Of a stretch of DNA of 64,000 nucleotides, positions 8,512-18,642 are shown in pieces; position 1 is the stretch's first letter; each line of letters starts with the position of its first letter. The DNA comes from Limnohabitans sp. Jir72 (GTDB lineage: Bacteria; Pseudomonadota; Gammaproteobacteria; Burkholderiales; Burkholderiaceae_C). Below the pieces are notes generated by a model. The model made no database searches and was not told where the DNA came from. It was given only the letters and a program-made list of their open reading frames with translations. Both the position numbers and the translations under genes were made by a program. The DNA is taken from contig NZ_NESC01000013.1 in NCBI RefSeq assembly GCF_003063575.1, positions 17,486 to 81,485 on the forward strand, written 5' to 3'.

Positions 8512-9793
8512 TGAGCACCAGCAATTGTTGTGCGCTGATGTCGCCGGTCATGATCATCAGTCGGACTTTGGCCAGTTGGTGGCCGTATTGTGTGTCGGCT
8601 TGGTTGTACAGGGCCTGGGTTTTTTCGCGTTGCGCGTTGAGCACATCGAGCCAGTTTTTGCGACCCACTTGGTACTGGCGCACATACGACTCGACCACCT
8701 CGGTGGTGCCTTCCAGCAAAGCTTTGGCGGGTTCAATTTGAGCGGCCAAGGCATCGAGTTCGGACAAGGCCGCCTGGGCCTGCGACAGGAGGTTGCGCTC
8801 GAGTGTTTCCAGCTCTTGCTGTGCGGCGTCTTTGCGCGATGCAGCGGCCTGAATGCCCGAGCGTGCGCTCAAGCCTGCACCCGACTGGAATTGCAGGCTC
8901 AGATACGCACTGCTGCGGTCAGTGCCCGGGGTGACTTGTCCAGCCCAAGTGCGTTGAAAACCAGCCATCACGCTGGGGTACATCTGGGATTTGCTCACGT
9001 TGATCTGCGCGTCGGCACTGTCGATTTGTGACAAAAGTCGTTGTCTTTGGGACGAGTGGGTCACCACGCGCTCCAGCAACTGACCGTCTGTGGTGCGGGC
9101 CATCGGGATGTCGGCAGGGGCTTTGAGCGGACCCAGCAAAGGGCCCGCCCATTGCGCCAAGGTGCTCAGCGAGACGTCGAGTTGCTTCTTGATCTGGACG
9201 CGCTCGCTGACCGCTTGTTGCAGCCGGGCCTGGGCCAGCGTGGTGTCTGCAGGAGGGCTGATTTCGGCTTGCGCACGGCGCTGGATGAGGTTGAGCAAGC
9301 GCTCGTGCTCAACCACGTTGAGGGCAGCGCTTTTGTGTCGCTGCTCCAGTCGCAAGGTTTCATAAAAGGCGGTGGCCACTTGCGACAGCGCGTTGTATTG
9401 CGCCTCTTGGATGCCCGCTTGTGCCGTGCGTTGGTTCGATTCGGCCAACGCGATGCGCGAGCTCAGCTTGCCACCGGTCCACACGGGCTGCTCGACCTTG
9501 GCCAGGCTTTGTGCATAGCCGGTGTCAGAACGAACTTCTGAGCTGAGGGTAGGAAAGCGCCCCCATTGGGCGGCTTCGAGGTCAAACCCTGCGGCCTGTG
9601 CCTGGCTGCGGGCTTGCAAAACACTGGGGTGTTTGACGAGCGCGGCTTCGAACAGTTGTTTGAGACTGGCTTCGGCCGCCATGGCTGGCAAACCCAGCAC
9701 CCCCACCCAGAGTGCCAAAGCCCATGCGGGCGAAATGATGGTGGGGATGTGGCGCAGTTTTTTGACGCGGGATTGAAGTGCAATGTGTGTCAT
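8504..9793 (-). CDS. TolC-family outer membrane efflux protein of the type I secretion system
   Basis: The product is 429 aa with an N-terminal hydrophobic signal (about residues 18-41, ending AMAAEA) and two OEP repeats rich in long heptad helices (for example ALSQVATAFYETLRLEQRH and a second near 370). It would form the outer-membrane/periplasmic tunnel of the secretion system. It is first in the operon with the ABC exporter and HlyD-like gene. LapE-like is the closest description. The start at 9793 precedes the signal peptide, and an AT-rich upstream region probably carries the operon promoter. Confidence 0.9.
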   Translation of the reverse strand: MTHIALQSRVKKLRHIPTIISPAWALALWVGVLGLPAMAAEASLKQLFEAALVKHPSVLQARSQAQAAGFDLEAAQWGRFPTLSSEVRSDTGYAQSLAKVEQPVWTGGKLSSRIALAESNQRTAQAGIQEAQYNALSQVATAFYETLRLEQRHKSAALNVVEHERLLNLIQRRAQAEISPPADTTLAQARLQQAVSERVQIKKQLDVSLSTLAQWAGPLLGPLKAPADIPMARTTDGQLLERVVTHSSQRQRLLSQIDSADAQINVSKSQMYPSVMAGFQRTWAGQVTPGTDRSSAYLSLQFQSGAGLSARSGIQAAASRKDAAQQELETLERNLLSQAQAALSELDALAAQIEPAKALLEGTTEVVESYVRQYQVGRKNWLDVLNAQREKTQALYNQADTQYGHQLAKVRLMIMTGDISAQQLLVLND

Positions 9794-10055
9794 GGATGGC
9801 AGTTCGCAATGTTGCCCGAACTTACCACTTAAATGAATATTTAATAATGCTTTTACATGAAATTACAGATTTAATAAAACTAATTTTTGGAAAATACAAT
9901 GGCAAAAGATGATGAAACCAACAAGCAAACAAACGGGCAAAGCAGGACAAACCCCCTCTCGACAAATGAGGGCATGGCGCTATGATTGACGTTTACGTAA
10001 ACGTAAGACCTTCCATCCCCGATTCTCACCCGCCCTACTCGGCCCGGAGACCAGC
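9794..10055. other. Divergent intergenic region between the T1SS operon and icmF
   Basis: This 262-bp spacer is AT-rich over about 9825-9905, like the region at 4585-4880, and normal near icmF. It should hold the T1SS operon promoter and the icmF promoter. A perfect 16-bp palindrome lies 51 bases upstream of the icmF start. I see no cobalamin riboswitch signature. Confidence 0.6.
9989..10004. promoter_or_regulatory. Perfect 16-bp palindrome upstream of icmF (candidate operator)
   Basis: ACGTTTACGTAAACGT is a perfect palindrome embedded in TTGACGTTTACGTAAACGTA. It is placed where a repressor of icmF would bind. Repeated ACGT half-sites of this type occur in operators of regulators of branched-chain or fatty acyl-CoA catabolism (for example LiuR-type). 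The match to a specific regulator is my inference. Confidence 0.5.
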
Positions 10056-13000
10056 ATGACCGACCTTTCCGCAGAATTCAAAGCTTTGGCCAATTACCGC
10101 CCCACCCACAAGGTGCGTTTTGTGACGGCGGCCAGCCTGTTTGACGGGCACGATGCGGCCATCAACATCATGCGCCGCATCTTGCAGAGCATGGGCGCCG
10201 AGGTGATTCACCTGGGCCACAACCGCTCGGTGGACGAGGTGGTGACCGCTGCCCTGCAAGAAGACGCGCAGGGCATCGCGATCAGCTCGTACCAGGGCGG
10301 TCACAACGAATACTTCAGCTACATGGTGGATTTGCTCAAGGCCCGTGGCGGCGAGCACATCCAGGTGTTTGGCGGCGGCGGCGGCGTGATTGTGCCGTCC
10401 GAGATCCGCGCCTTGGCCGACAAAGGCGTGCGCATCTTCAGCCCCGAAGACGGCCAAAAAATGGGCCTGGCTGGGATGATCGGCGAGATGGTCATGCGCT
10501 GCGACCAGGACGTGAGCCCGCTGGCCCCCAAAACCGTGGACGCCATTCAGGGCCACGGCGAGATGAACTGGCGCGCCCTGGCGCAGCTGATGACGGCTTT
10601 GGAAAACGACAAGGCCGATGCCAGCGTGGTGGCAGCTGTGCGCGAGCAAGCCGCGCAAAAGAAAGTGCCCGTGTTGGGCATCACCGGCACAGGCGGTGCG
10701 GGCAAGTCTTCGCTCACCGACGAGTTGATCCGGCGCCTGCGCCTGGACCAGGGCGACGCACTGCGCGTGGCCGTGATCTCCATCGACCCATCCCGCCGCA
10801 AGAGCGGTGGTGCGCTGCTGGGCGACCGCATCCGCATGAACGCCATTTCGCCTTGGTCACAAGGCCCCCGCGTGTTCATGCGCTCGCTGGCCACGCGTGA
10901 CTTTGGCAGCGAAATTTCTGCAGCCCTGCCCGACGTGGTGGCGGCCTGCAAGGTGGCGGGCTTTGATGTGATCGTGGTGGAGACCTCCGGCATTGGCCAG
11001 GGCGACGCCGCCATCGTGCCGCATGTGGACGTGCCCATGTATGTGATGACGCCCGAGTTCGGCGCGGCCAGCCAGCTCGAAAAAATCGACATGCTGGACT
11101 TTGCCGAGTTCGTGGCCATCAACAAGTTTGACCGCAAAGGTGCCAGCGATGCACTGCGCGACGTGGCCAAGCAGGTGCAGCGCAACAAAGAAGCCTGGAC
11201 TGTGCCCACCGAGCAGATGCCGGTGTTTGGCACCATGGCCGCCCGCTTCAACGACGACGGCGTGACAGCGCTGTACCAAGCGCTCAAAACCCGCTTGGCC
11301 GAGCTGGGCATGAAGACCACCGAAGGCCGTTTGCCGGTGGTCAGCGTGCGCTACAGCACCCACCAGAACCCGGTGGTGCCCTCAGCACGCACCCGCTATT
11401 TGGCCGAGATCAGCGACACCGTGCGCGGGTACAAAAAACGCGCCATCGACCAGTCGCGCCTGGCCCGCGAGATTCAACAACTGCGTGCTGCCGCCCGCAT
11501 GCTGGAAGAAGGCAAACCCGGCCGCGCCAAGGCGGCCGAAGCCGCCAACGATCTGGCAGTGGCCCGCGAACAAACGCAAGACCCCACCGCCCGCAAACTG
11601 CTGGCCCAGTGGCCCGACATGCAAAAAGCCTACGCGGGCGACGAGTACGTGGTCAAAATCCGCGACAAAGAGATTCGCACGGCGCTCACCACCAAGTCGC
11701 TGTCTGGCACCACCATCCGCAAGGTGGCACTGCCCAAGTACGAAGACGACGGCGAAGTGCTCAAGTGGCTGATGCTGGACAACGTGCCCGGCAGCTACCC
11801 CTACACCGCAGGCACCTTTGCCTTCAAGCGCGAGGGCGAAGACCCGACCCGCATGTTCGCGGGCGAAGGCGACCCCTTCCGCACCAACCGCCGCTTCAAG
11901 CTGGTGTCTGAAGGCCTGCCCGCCAAGCGCCTGTCCACCGCTTTCGACTCGGTCACGCTGTACGGCAACGACCCCGACCTGCGTCCGGACATCTACGGCA
12001 AGATCGGCAACTCGGGCGTGAACGTGGCCACGCTCGACGACATGAAGGTGCTGTACTCGGGCTTTGACCTGTGCAACCCGACCACCAGCGTGTCCATGAC
12101 CATCAACGGCCCCGCACCGTCCATCTTGGCCATGTTCATGAACACGGCCATCGACCAGAACATCGACAAGTTCAAAGCCGACAACGGCCGCGAGCCCACC
12201 GAGACCGAGGCCGCCAAGATCCGCGAATGGGTGCTGGCCAATGTGCGCGGCACGGTGCAGGCCGACATCCTGAAAGAAGACCAGGGCCAGAACACCTGCA
12301 TCTTCTCAACCGAGTTCTCATTGAAGGTGATGGGCGACATCGCGCAATACTTTGTGCACCACGACGTGCGCAACTTCTACTCGGTGTCCATCTCGGGCTA
12401 CCACATTGCCGAAGCCGGGGCCAACCCGATCAGCCAGCTGGCCTTCACGCTCTCCAACGGCTTCACCTTTGTGGAAGCGTACCTGGCGCGTGGCATGCAC
12501 ATCGACGACTTCGCGCCCAACTTGTCGTTCTTCTTCAGCAACGGCATGGACCCCGAATACACGGTGCTGGGCCGCGTGGCGCGTCGCATCTGGGCCGTGG
12601 CCATGAAAGAAAAATACGGCGCGAACGAGCGCAGCCAAAAGCTCAAGTACCACATCCAGACCTCGGGCCGATCGCTGCACGCCCAAGAGATCCAGTTCAA
12701 CGACATCCGCACCACGCTGCAGGCGCTGATTGCGATCTACGACAACTGCAACAGCCTGCACACCAACGCGTTTGACGAAGCCATCACCACGCCCACCGAA
12801 GACTCTGTGCGCCGCGCCATGGCGATCCAGATGATCATCAACCGCGAGTGGGGCCTGGCCAAAAACGAGAACCCGAGCCAAGGCGCCTTCATCATCGAGG
12901 AACTGACCGAATTGCTGGAAGAAGCCGTGCTGGCCGAGTTTGAAAAGATCGCCGAACGTGGCGGTGTGCTGGGCGCGATGGAAACCGGCTACCAGCGCGG

Positions 13001-13346
13001 CAAGATTCAAGACGAATCAATGCATTACGAAATGCTCAAGCACACGGGCGAGCTGCCCATCATCGGCGTCAACACCTTCCGCAACCCCAAGGGCGACGAG
13101 GTGATGGAGACGCTGGAACTGGCCCGCTCGACCGAGGAAGAAAAGCAGTCGCAGCTCCAGCGCCTGAACGACTTCCACGCCCAACACGCCAACGAATCGC
13201 CCGCGATGCTCAAGCGCCTGCAACAAGCCGTGATCGACAACGGCAACGTGTTCGAGGTGCTGATGGACGCCGTGCGTGTTTGCTCGCTCGGTCAGATCAC
13301 CAACGCCTTGTTTGAAGTGGGTGGGCAGTACCGACGCAACATGTGA
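10056..13346 (+). CDS. icmF: Fused isobutyryl-CoA mutase (B12 domain + G-protein chaperone + mutase)
   Basis: The product is 1096 aa. An N-terminal B12-binding domain has the DGHD motif with the cobalt-ligating His near residue 32. A MeaI-type GTPase chaperone domain follows, with P-loop GTGGAGKS (about 211-218) and NKFD. The C-terminal half is the large acyl-CoA mutase subunit (about 560-1096; [34 protein letters not shown]). The enzyme interconverts isobutyryl-CoA and n-butyryl-CoA using adenosylcobalamin, and GTP hydrolysis supports cofactor loading. Length and order match IcmF of Burkholderiales. It stands alone, divergent from the T1SS operon. The ATG at 10056 starts the conserved N-terminus. 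Confidence 0.96.
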   Translation: MTDLSAEFKALANYRPTHKVRFVTAASLFDGHDAAINIMRRILQSMGAEVIHLGHNRSVDEVVTAALQEDAQGIAISSYQGGHNEYFSYMVDLLKARGGEHIQVFGGGGGVIVPSEIRALADKGVRIFSPEDGQKMGLAGMIGEMVMRCDQDVSPLAPKTVDAIQGHGEMNWRALAQLMTALENDKADASVVAAVREQAAQKKVPVLGITGTGGAGKSSLTDELIRRLRLDQGDALRVAVISIDPSRRKSGGALLGDRIRMNAISPWSQGPRVFMRSLATRDFGSEISAALPDVVAACKVAGFDVIVVETSGIGQGDAAIVPHVDVPMYVMTPEFGAASQLEKIDMLDFAEFVAINKFDRKGASDALRDVAKQVQRNKEAWTVPTEQMPVFGTMAARFNDDGVTALYQALKTRLAELGMKTTEGRLPVVSVRYSTHQNPVVPSARTRYLAEISDTVRGYKKRAIDQSRLAREIQQLRAAARMLEEGKPGRAKAAEAANDLAVAREQTQDPTARKLLAQWPDMQKAYAGDEYVVKIRDKEIRTALTTKSLSGTTIRKVALPKYEDDGEVLKWLMLDNVPGSYPYTAGTFAFKREGEDPTRMFAGEGDPFRTNRRFKLVSEGLPAKRLSTAFDSVTLYGNDPDLRPDIYGKIGNSGVNVATLDDMKVLYSGFDLCNPTTSVSMTINGPAPSILAMFMNTAIDQNIDKFKADNGREPTETEAAKIREWVLANVRGTVQADILKEDQGQNTCIFSTEFSLKVMGDIAQYFVHHDVRNFYSVSISGYHIAEAGANPISQLAFTLSNGFTFVEAYLARGMHIDDFAPNLSFFFSNGMDPEYTVLGRVARRIWAVAMKEKYGANERSQKLKYHIQTSGRSLHAQEIQFNDIRTTLQALIAIYDNCNSLHTNAFDEAITTPTEDSVRRAMAIQMIINREWGLAKNENPSQGAFIIEELTELLEEAVLAEFEKIAERGGVLGAMETGYQRGKIQDESMHYEMLKHTGELPIIGVNTFRNPKGDEVMETLELARSTEEEKQSQLQRLNDFHAQHANESPAMLKRLQQAVIDNGNVFEVLMDAVRVCSLGQITNALFEVGGQYRRNM

Positions 13347-13500
13347 GCGGCCCAGCAGCGGCACGGGTGCAGTGCGACAGCACGGGCCGCCACACAGGCG
13401 ACAGCAAGCACGGGGCCATGGGTGTTCTTCCCATTGCGCCAGGCTCGCATTTGCCGCAGCATGCCTTTCAGTTTGTTCACGTCCACACTGAAAGGCCCTT

Positions 13501-14487
13501 ATGCAACTCATGCCCAAACGCCTGATCCAAACCCTGCTGAGCGCCACGTGTTTGCTGGCCAGTGGTTTGGCTGCAGCCCAGACCTACCCTGCCAAACCCA
13601 TCACGCTGGTGGTGCCCTTTGCAGCAGGTGGCCCCACCGACATCGTGGCCCGCACGCTGGCCGCCACCATGGGCAAATCTTTGGGCCAAACGGTGCTGGT
13701 GGAAAACAAGGTGGGTGCCGGAGGCACCTTGGCGGGCGCTTATGTGGCCAAGGCCAACCCCGATGGCTACACCCTGCTGATTCACCACAACGGCATGTCC
13801 ACGGCCCCCGCGCTCTACCGCAAGATGGCTTTCAACCCATTGACCGACTTCGAGTACATCAGCCAAGTGGTGGATGTGCCCATGACGCTGCTGGGCCGCA
13901 AAGACCTGCCGGCCAAAACCCTGCCCGAGCTGAGCACCTACGTCAAAGCCAACGCCAAAAGCATCAATCTGGCCAATGCGGGTCTGGGCGCGGTGTCCCA
14001 CCTTTGCGGCATGCTGTTTCAGCAGGCACAGGGCGTGGACCTGACCACGGTGCCGTTTTCGGGCACAGCACCCGCCATGAACGCGCTGCTGGGCGGCCAG
14101 GTCGATTTGTTGTGTGACCAGACCACCCAAACCACGCAACACATCAAGGCGGGCACGGTGCGCATGTACGGCGTGACCACCAAGCAGCGCATCCGCGCCT
14201 TGCCCGATGCCCTCACGCTCAACGAAAGCGGTCTGAAGGATTTCGAAGTCATCGTCTGGCATGGCGTGTACGCCCCCAAAGGTACGCCTTCGGCTGTGAT
14301 CGACAAATTGAATGCGGCCGTGCGTGCCAGCCTGAAGGACCCCGCCTTTGCGGCCCGCATGGCCGATCTGGGTGCCGAGATCGTGCCCGAATCCAAACAA
14401 TCGCCCGAGGGCCTGCGCAGCTGGCTACAGTCTGAAATCAACAAATGGGGGCCGGTGATCCGCTCAGCCGGGGTCTACGCCGACTGA
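13501..14487 (+). CDS. Bug/TctC-family tripartite tricarboxylate transporter substrate-binding protein
   Basis: The product is 328 aa with a Sec signal peptide (cleavage likely after GLAAA, about residue 26) followed by the family signature YPAKPITLVVPFAAGGPTD. Conserved blocks such as GAGGTLAGAYVAKANPDGYT and GVYAPKGTP fit a periplasmic Bug receptor for small carboxylates. No TctA or TctB membrane partners are adjacent, as is common in Burkholderiales where many Bug proteins are orphans. The ligand cannot be read from sequence. A second Met at codon 4 is an alternative start; a purine-rich GAAAGG precedes 13501. Confidence 0.92.
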   Translation: MQLMPKRLIQTLLSATCLLASGLAAAQTYPAKPITLVVPFAAGGPTDIVARTLAATMGKSLGQTVLVENKVGAGGTLAGAYVAKANPDGYTLLIHHNGMSTAPALYRKMAFNPLTDFEYISQVVDVPMTLLGRKDLPAKTLPELSTYVKANAKSINLANAGLGAVSHLCGMLFQQAQGVDLTTVPFSGTAPAMNALLGGQVDLLCDQTTQTTQHIKAGTVRMYGVTTKQRIRALPDALTLNESGLKDFEVIVWHGVYAPKGTPSAVIDKLNAAVRASLKDPAFAARMADLGAEIVPESKQSPEGLRSWLQSEINKWGPVIRSAGVYAD

Positions 14488-14512
14488 GCCTCTGCCCAGC
14501 CGGGTATGGCGG

Positions 14513-14905
14513 TCAGGCCAGCTCGGAAATCTCGATCAGGTTCAGGTCGGGGTCGCGCACATAGACCGAACGGATCTTTTGCGTGGCCCCTGTGCGCATG
14601 ACCGGACCGTCCACAATGGGCCAGTTCTGTGCGTTCAAACGGGCGATCACCTCGTCCAGCGGCACCGAGGCGATGAAGCACAAGTCCAGCGCGCCGGGCA
14701 CGGGCAGGTGGGCTTTGGGCTCGAATTCCTTGCCGCGCACATGCAGGTTGATTTTCTGGTTACCAAACTTGAAAGCTTGGCGCATGACCGGTGGCGTGCC
14801 GCCCACAAAACGCTCCAGCCCCATGCCCAGCACACGGGTGTAGAAATCCACACAGGCGGCTTCATCGAAGGTGGTCAACACCAGGTGGTCGAGGTGGTCA
14901 ATCAT
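14513..14905 (-). CDS. VOC (glyoxalase/bleomycin-resistance) family protein
   Basis: The product is 130 aa. It opens with HLDHLVLTTFDEAACVDFYTRVLGM, the first beta-alpha-beta-beta-beta half of a vicinal oxygen chelate fold. A second half follows, with the metal-ligand-like region VYVRDPDLNLIEISE at the C-terminus (final Glu ligand). Such proteins include glyoxalase I, ring-cleavage dioxygenases and resistance proteins; which one is not apparent. The ATG at 14905 begins the conserved fold, and longer in-frame extensions upstream are not conserved-looking. It converges with the Bug gene. Confidence 0.85.
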   Translation of the reverse strand: MIDHLDHLVLTTFDEAACVDFYTRVLGMGLERFVGGTPPVMRQAFKFGNQKINLHVRGKEFEPKAHLPVPGALDLCFIASVPLDEVIARLNAQNWPIVDGPVMRTGATQKIRSVYVRDPDLNLIEISELA

Positions 14906-15014
14906 GGTCGTGCTTCGGTGGATCGGGTCTTTAGAGCCCGCATTTTGGCTGATTTTGGGGCCAGCGGCGTCTGCGCACCCAAGCACCTGCGCCCTGCTCT
15001 GACCCCTTACGGCA

Positions 15015-15041
15015 TTGCAGGCTTTCAAACGGGGGGATAAT
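15015..15041 (+). promoter_or_regulatory. Candidate promoter of the glutaredoxin gene
   Basis: GATAAT (15036-15041) is a good -10 box, preceded by TTGCAG (15015-15020) with a short 15-base spacer. It lies about 40 bases upstream of the glutaredoxin start and its GGAG ribosome-binding site. Weak evidence, by eye. Confidence 0.3.
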
Positions 15042-15080
15042 TCACCCCATTCGACACCGATCCCATTTGGAGTAACAACC

Positions 15081-15404
15081 ATGAGCGACACCCAACAACG
15101 CATCGACGAACTCGTCAAAGGCAACGCCATCACCCTGTTCATGAAGGGCAGCGCCAGCTTCCCCATGTGCGGCTTCTCTGGCCGTGCCATCCAACTCTTG
15201 AAGGCCTGCGGCGTTGACCCCAAGACCGTCAAAACAGTGAATGTGCTGGACGACGCTGAAATCCGCCAGGGCATCAAGGAGTACAGCAACTGGCCTACCA
15301 TCCCCCAGCTCTACGTCAAAGGCGAATTCATCGGCGGCTCGGACATCATGATGGACATGTACGAATCGGGCGAACTGCAACAAGTGATCAACGGCCAGGC
15401 CTGA
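15081..15404 (+). CDS. grxD: Monothiol glutaredoxin, Grx4 family
   Basis: The product is 107 aa with the monothiol active site CGFS at residues 30-33, the K22 glutathione-contact Lys, the WPTIPQLYVKGEFIGG substrate-binding loop and a GG-SD motif (GGSDIMMDM). CGFS glutaredoxins carry or deliver [2Fe-2S] clusters with BolA partners in the cytoplasm. The ATG at 15081 follows a GGAG ribosome-binding site and matches normal family length; the longer frame from 15015 adds an unconserved stretch. A clear terminator follows. Confidence 0.96.
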   Translation: MSDTQQRIDELVKGNAITLFMKGSASFPMCGFSGRAIQLLKACGVDPKTVKTVNVLDDAEIRQGIKEYSNWPTIPQLYVKGEFIGGSDIMMDMYESGELQQVINGQA

Positions 15405-15424
15405 TCCCTTGTCTGCCTCGCGCC

Positions 15425-15448
15425 AAGCCACCTCCGGGTGGCTTTTTT
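15425..15448 (+). terminator. Rho-independent terminator after grxD
   Basis: AAGCCACC-TCCG-GGTGGCTT forms an 8-bp stem with a stable TCCG tetraloop, followed by a T run (15443-15448). It ends grxD transcription just before the stop of the converging transglycosylase gene. Confidence 0.85.
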
Positions 15449-15452
15449 GTGC

Positions 15453-16091
15453 TCAGTCGACGCTGTGCCGCCAGACTTGCTGCGCCGCCAGCACCGCCTG
15501 AGGGTAATGCGCCTGCCCACGCGAGCCGTTGTAGCGGCCCAGCGCCATGAACAGATCGCCTTTTTCACGGTCCAGGTAATGCCGCAAGATCACACAGCCA
15601 AATCGCAAATTGGTCTGCATGTGAAACAGTCGTCCCTCATGACCGTCGCCAATGCTTCGGGCCCAAAACGGCATGACCTGCATGTAGCCCCGCGCCCCCG
15701 CAGAAGAGATGGCAAATTTGCGGAATGCGCTTTCCACCTGCACCAAGCCCAGCACCAAAGACAGGGGCAAGCCCGCACGGCGTGCTTCGTACCACAGGGT
15801 TTGCAGGAACTCTTGCCGCTCGACGGGGTGGTTTTTGTAACGCAGCAGGCGCTGGCTGCTGGCCGCCTGCCATTGGGCATAGGCCTGCTGATCCGCCTGT
15901 GTGCGCAACACCGGCTCGGGCGGTGCGGCGTCGGCCACGGCCGCGCTCAGCGCGGTGCGCACCGCGTGCGACAAAGGCTCTTCGAGTTGTGAGCCCGCTT
16001 GCGCTGGCCAAGGCCCAGCGGCCAAGCTCAGGCTTGCAAGCGTCGCCAAGCGGCCCAAGACTTGGCGACGGCGTTCAACTATAGGGGCCAT
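15453..16091 (-). CDS. Lytic murein transglycosylase (SLT domain)
   Basis: The product is 212 aa with a signal peptide (about residues 1-32, RRRQVLGRL...AGPWPAQA). The SLT/lysozyme-like fold shows VQVESAF (catalytic Glu), SSAGARGYMQVMPFW, NLRFGC and ALGRYNGS, all typical of family 1 lytic transglycosylases that cleave peptidoglycan to 1,6-anhydro products in the periplasm. I chose the ATG at 16091 ahead of the signal peptide. An ATG at 16103 and a TTG at 16118 in the same frame are alternatives. It follows proS closely on the same strand and may be co-transcribed with it. Confidence 0.88.
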   Translation of the reverse strand: MAPIVERRRQVLGRLATLASLSLAAGPWPAQAGSQLEEPLSHAVRTALSAAVADAAPPEPVLRTQADQQAYAQWQAASSQRLLRYKNHPVERQEFLQTLWYEARRAGLPLSLVLGLVQVESAFRKFAISSAGARGYMQVMPFWARSIGDGHEGRLFHMQTNLRFGCVILRHYLDREKGDLFMALGRYNGSRGQAHYPQAVLAAQQVWRHSVD

Positions 16092-16114
16092 GACCGAAGG
16101 CATGCCCCAGGCAG

Positions 16115-17860
16115 TCAAGCAGACAGACGGGCTTTGACGTGGGCCAAGATGTCGGCCACCGGCACTTTGCTCGATTCGGCATCACGGCGGTGCTGGTATT
16201 CCACCAAGCCGTCCTTGAGGCCCTTGTCGCCGATCGTGATGCGGTGCGGCACACCGATCAGCTCCCAGTCGGCAAACATGGCACCAGGGCGCTCGCCACG
16301 GTCGTCCAGGATCACGTCCACACCGGCTTCGAGCAGGCCGTTGTAAACGCGCTCGGCTTCTGCCTTGACGGCTTCGCTGCGGTCCATGCCGATGGGGCAA
16401 ATCACTGCAGTGAAGGGTGCAATCGCGTCCGGCCAGATGATGCCGCGCTCGTCGTGGTTTTGCTCGATGGCCGCTGCAGGCAGGCGCGTGACGCCAATGC
16501 CGTAGCAGCCCATCTCCAGAAACTGCGGCTTGCCGTTTTCGTCCAAGAAGGTCGCGTTCATGGCCTTGGAGTATTTGGTGCCCAGGTAAAACACGTGGCC
16601 CACTTCGATGCCACGCTCGATCGCCAGCTCGCCTTGGCCGTCGGGCGATTTGTCGCCCGCCACCACATTGCGGATGTCGGCCACCAAGGCGGGTTCGAGC
16701 AGGTCTCGGCCCCAGTTCACGCCGGTGATGTGGAAGTCTTCTTCGTTGGCGCCGCAGATCCAGTCGGCCATCACGGCCACGTCGCGATCGGCCACCACAT
16801 GCACGGGTTTTTTCAGATTCAGCGGGCCCAGGTAGCCGGGCTTGCAGCCGAAGTGCTCTTCGATTTCACTCAGCGTGGCAAAGCGGAAACCGCCTTCCAT
16901 GCCAGGCAACTTGCCGACCTTGACTTCGTTCATGTCGTGGTCGCCGCGCAAGAGCAAGAGCCAGACTTGCGATTTCACGATCTCGCCCTGCTCGTCCAGG
17001 GTGTCGGTGGCCAGCACCAGCGACTTGACGGTGGTAGAAAGCGGCACATTCAGCAAAGCAGCCACGTCTTCGCAGGTGCTCTTGCCCGGCGTGGGCGTCT
17101 TGGTCAAAGTTTGTTTGGCCTCGCTGCGAGGCACGCTGGGGGCCAAGGCCTCGGCCTTTTCCATGTTGGCGGCGTAGCCGCTGGTGGGGCAGTACACGAT
17201 GGCGTCTTCGCCCGTGGCGGCAATCACCTGGAATTCTTCGGACAGGTCGCCCCCGATGGCACCGCTGTCGGCGGCCACAGCGCGGTAGGTCAGGCCAAAG
17301 CGGTCAAAGATCTTGCGGTAGGCACCGGCCATCACCTGGTAGCTGGCCTTGGCGCTGGCCATGTCGCGGTCAAAGCTGTAGGCATCTTTCATGGTGAATT
17401 CACGGCCACGCATCAGGCCAAAGCGGGGGCGGCGCTCGTCACGGAATTTGGTCTGGATTTGGTAGAAGTTTTTGGGCAGCTGTTTGTAGCTGCGCACTTC
17501 CTGGCGCACCACATCGGTTACCACCTCTTCGCTGGTGGGCTGGATCACGAAGTCGCGGCCATGGCGGTCCTTGATGCGCAACAGCTCTGGGCCCATCTTG
17601 TCAAAGCGTCCCGTTTCTTGCCACAGCTCGGCCGGCTGCACCACGGGCATGGTCATCTCGATGGCGCCAGCGCGGTTCATCTCTTCGCGCACGATGGCCT
17701 CGACCTTGCGGATCACGCGCAAGCCCATGGGCATGTAGTTGTAGATGCCAGCGCCCAGCTTCTTGATCATGCCGGCGCGGGTCATCAGCTTGTGGCTGAC
17801 CACTTCAGCGTCTGCCGGCGCTTCTTTGAGGGTGGAAATGAGAAATTGAGAAGCTTTCAT
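16115..17860 (-). CDS. proS: Prolyl-tRNA synthetase, bacterial type
   Basis: The product is 581 aa, the usual bacterial size. Class II motif 1 is near the N-terminus ([18 protein letters not shown]), motif 2 follows ([27 protein letters not shown]), then an INS editing domain (about 230-400) and motif 3 ([16 protein letters not shown]). An anticodon-binding domain closes the protein. It charges tRNA-Pro and edits Ala-tRNA-Pro. The ATG at 17860 ([10 protein letters not shown]) is the conserved start. It is divergent from rppH with a 99-bp spacer. Confidence 0.97.
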   Translation of the reverse strand: MKASQFLISTLKEAPADAEVVSHKLMTRAGMIKKLGAGIYNYMPMGLRVIRKVEAIVREEMNRAGAIEMTMPVVQPAELWQETGRFDKMGPELLRIKDRHGRDFVIQPTSEEVVTDVVRQEVRSYKQLPKNFYQIQTKFRDERRPRFGLMRGREFTMKDAYSFDRDMASAKASYQVMAGAYRKIFDRFGLTYRAVAADSGAIGGDLSEEFQVIAATGEDAIVYCPTSGYAANMEKAEALAPSVPRSEAKQTLTKTPTPGKSTCEDVAALLNVPLSTTVKSLVLATDTLDEQGEIVKSQVWLLLLRGDHDMNEVKVGKLPGMEGGFRFATLSEIEEHFGCKPGYLGPLNLKKPVHVVADRDVAVMADWICGANEEDFHITGVNWGRDLLEPALVADIRNVVAGDKSPDGQGELAIERGIEVGHVFYLGTKYSKAMNATFLDENGKPQFLEMGCYGIGVTRLPAAAIEQNHDERGIIWPDAIAPFTAVICPIGMDRSEAVKAEAERVYNGLLEAGVDVILDDRGERPGAMFADWELIGVPHRITIGDKGLKDGLVEYQHRRDAESSKVPVADILAHVKARLSA

Positions 17861-17959
17861 CGCGGCACGCTTACTAAACAGAGGAATCAGGGAAACATCC
17901 AAGAGCCAGCGCCAATGCGGCGTGCATAATGGACACAATTTAAAAATTTGAGGTTGATT

Positions 17960-18577
17960 ATGCTTGACCGTGAAGGCTTTAGGCCGAACGTCGGCATCAT
18001 TCTGCTCAACCAGAAAAACCAGGTGTTCTGGGGCAAACGCATCCGCACCCACAGCTGGCAGTTTCCGCAAGGCGGCATTGACCGGGGCGAGAGTCCTGAG
18101 CAAGCCATGTTCCGTGAACTGCACGAAGAAGTGGGGCTCCATCCGGAGCATGTGCGCATCGTGGCCCGCACCCGTGACTGGTTGCGCTATGAAGTGCCAG
18201 ACCGCTTCATCCGCAGGGATGCTCGCGGCTTTTACAAGGGCCAGAAACAGATCTGGTACCTGCTGCAGTTGGTCACGCACGACAACCACCTGAATCTGCG
18301 CGCTACCGATCACCCAGAGTTCGACGCCTGGCGTTGGAACGACTATTGGGTGCCTCTTGAAGCAGTCGTGGAGTTCAAGCGTGGCGTCTACGAAATGGCC
18401 TTGACAGAGCTGGCGCGTTTTTTGCCCAGACACGAGCGGCACAACCGTTATTTGCGCGGCGGCCCTCGTGGCCCGCGTGAAAACGGCGGTGACGATCACG
18501 GCCACGTGGAGATGCAGCAACCCCTGCACATGGAGCTGCCGCCGGGCGCAAGTTTTGACCCCAACCCTCAGGGCTGA
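17960..18577 (+). CDS. rppH: RNA pyrophosphohydrolase (Nudix)
   Basis: The product is 205 aa. It starts [17 protein letters not shown] and carries the Nudix box [20 protein letters not shown] (about residues 38-57) continuing VGL. It removes 5' pyrophosphate from mRNA to trigger RNase E-dependent decay in the cytoplasm. The ATG at 17960 fits RppH homologues; an in-frame TTG at 17948 only adds four residues. The C-terminal extension ([10 protein letters not shown]...) beyond the E. coli length is common in betaproteobacteria. Confidence 0.95.
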   Translation: MLDREGFRPNVGIILLNQKNQVFWGKRIRTHSWQFPQGGIDRGESPEQAMFRELHEEVGLHPEHVRIVARTRDWLRYEVPDRFIRRDARGFYKGQKQIWYLLQLVTHDNHLNLRATDHPEFDAWRWNDYWVPLEAVVEFKRGVYEMALTELARFLPRHERHNRYLRGGPRGPRENGGDDHGHVEMQQPLHMELPPGASFDPNPQG

Positions 18578-18594
18578 ACAACCTGTGCCTCAGG

Positions 18595-18622
18595 AAAAAG
18601 CCCGCAAATTGCGGGCTTTTTC
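18595..18622. terminator. Bidirectional terminator between rppH and proB
   Basis: AAAAAGCCCGCAA-A-TTGCGGGCTTTTT is a near-perfect hairpin with A and T tracts on both sides. It can terminate rppH from the left and proB from the right. Confidence 0.85.
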
Positions 18623-18642
18623 TTGGGCTTGGATTGTTTGAC

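Noticed and set aside
10020..10055. Cobalamin riboswitch before icmF
   Set aside because: The leader is too short and lacks the conserved B12-box sequence.
16139..17929. 596-codon plus-strand open frame opposite proS
   Set aside because: It is fully antisense to proS, His/Val/Gly/Ala-rich with no domains, a typical shadow frame in GC-rich DNA.
17861..18529. N-terminal extension of proS to 18529
   Set aside because: The extra 220 codons are antisense to rppH; the conserved ProS N-terminus begins at 17860.
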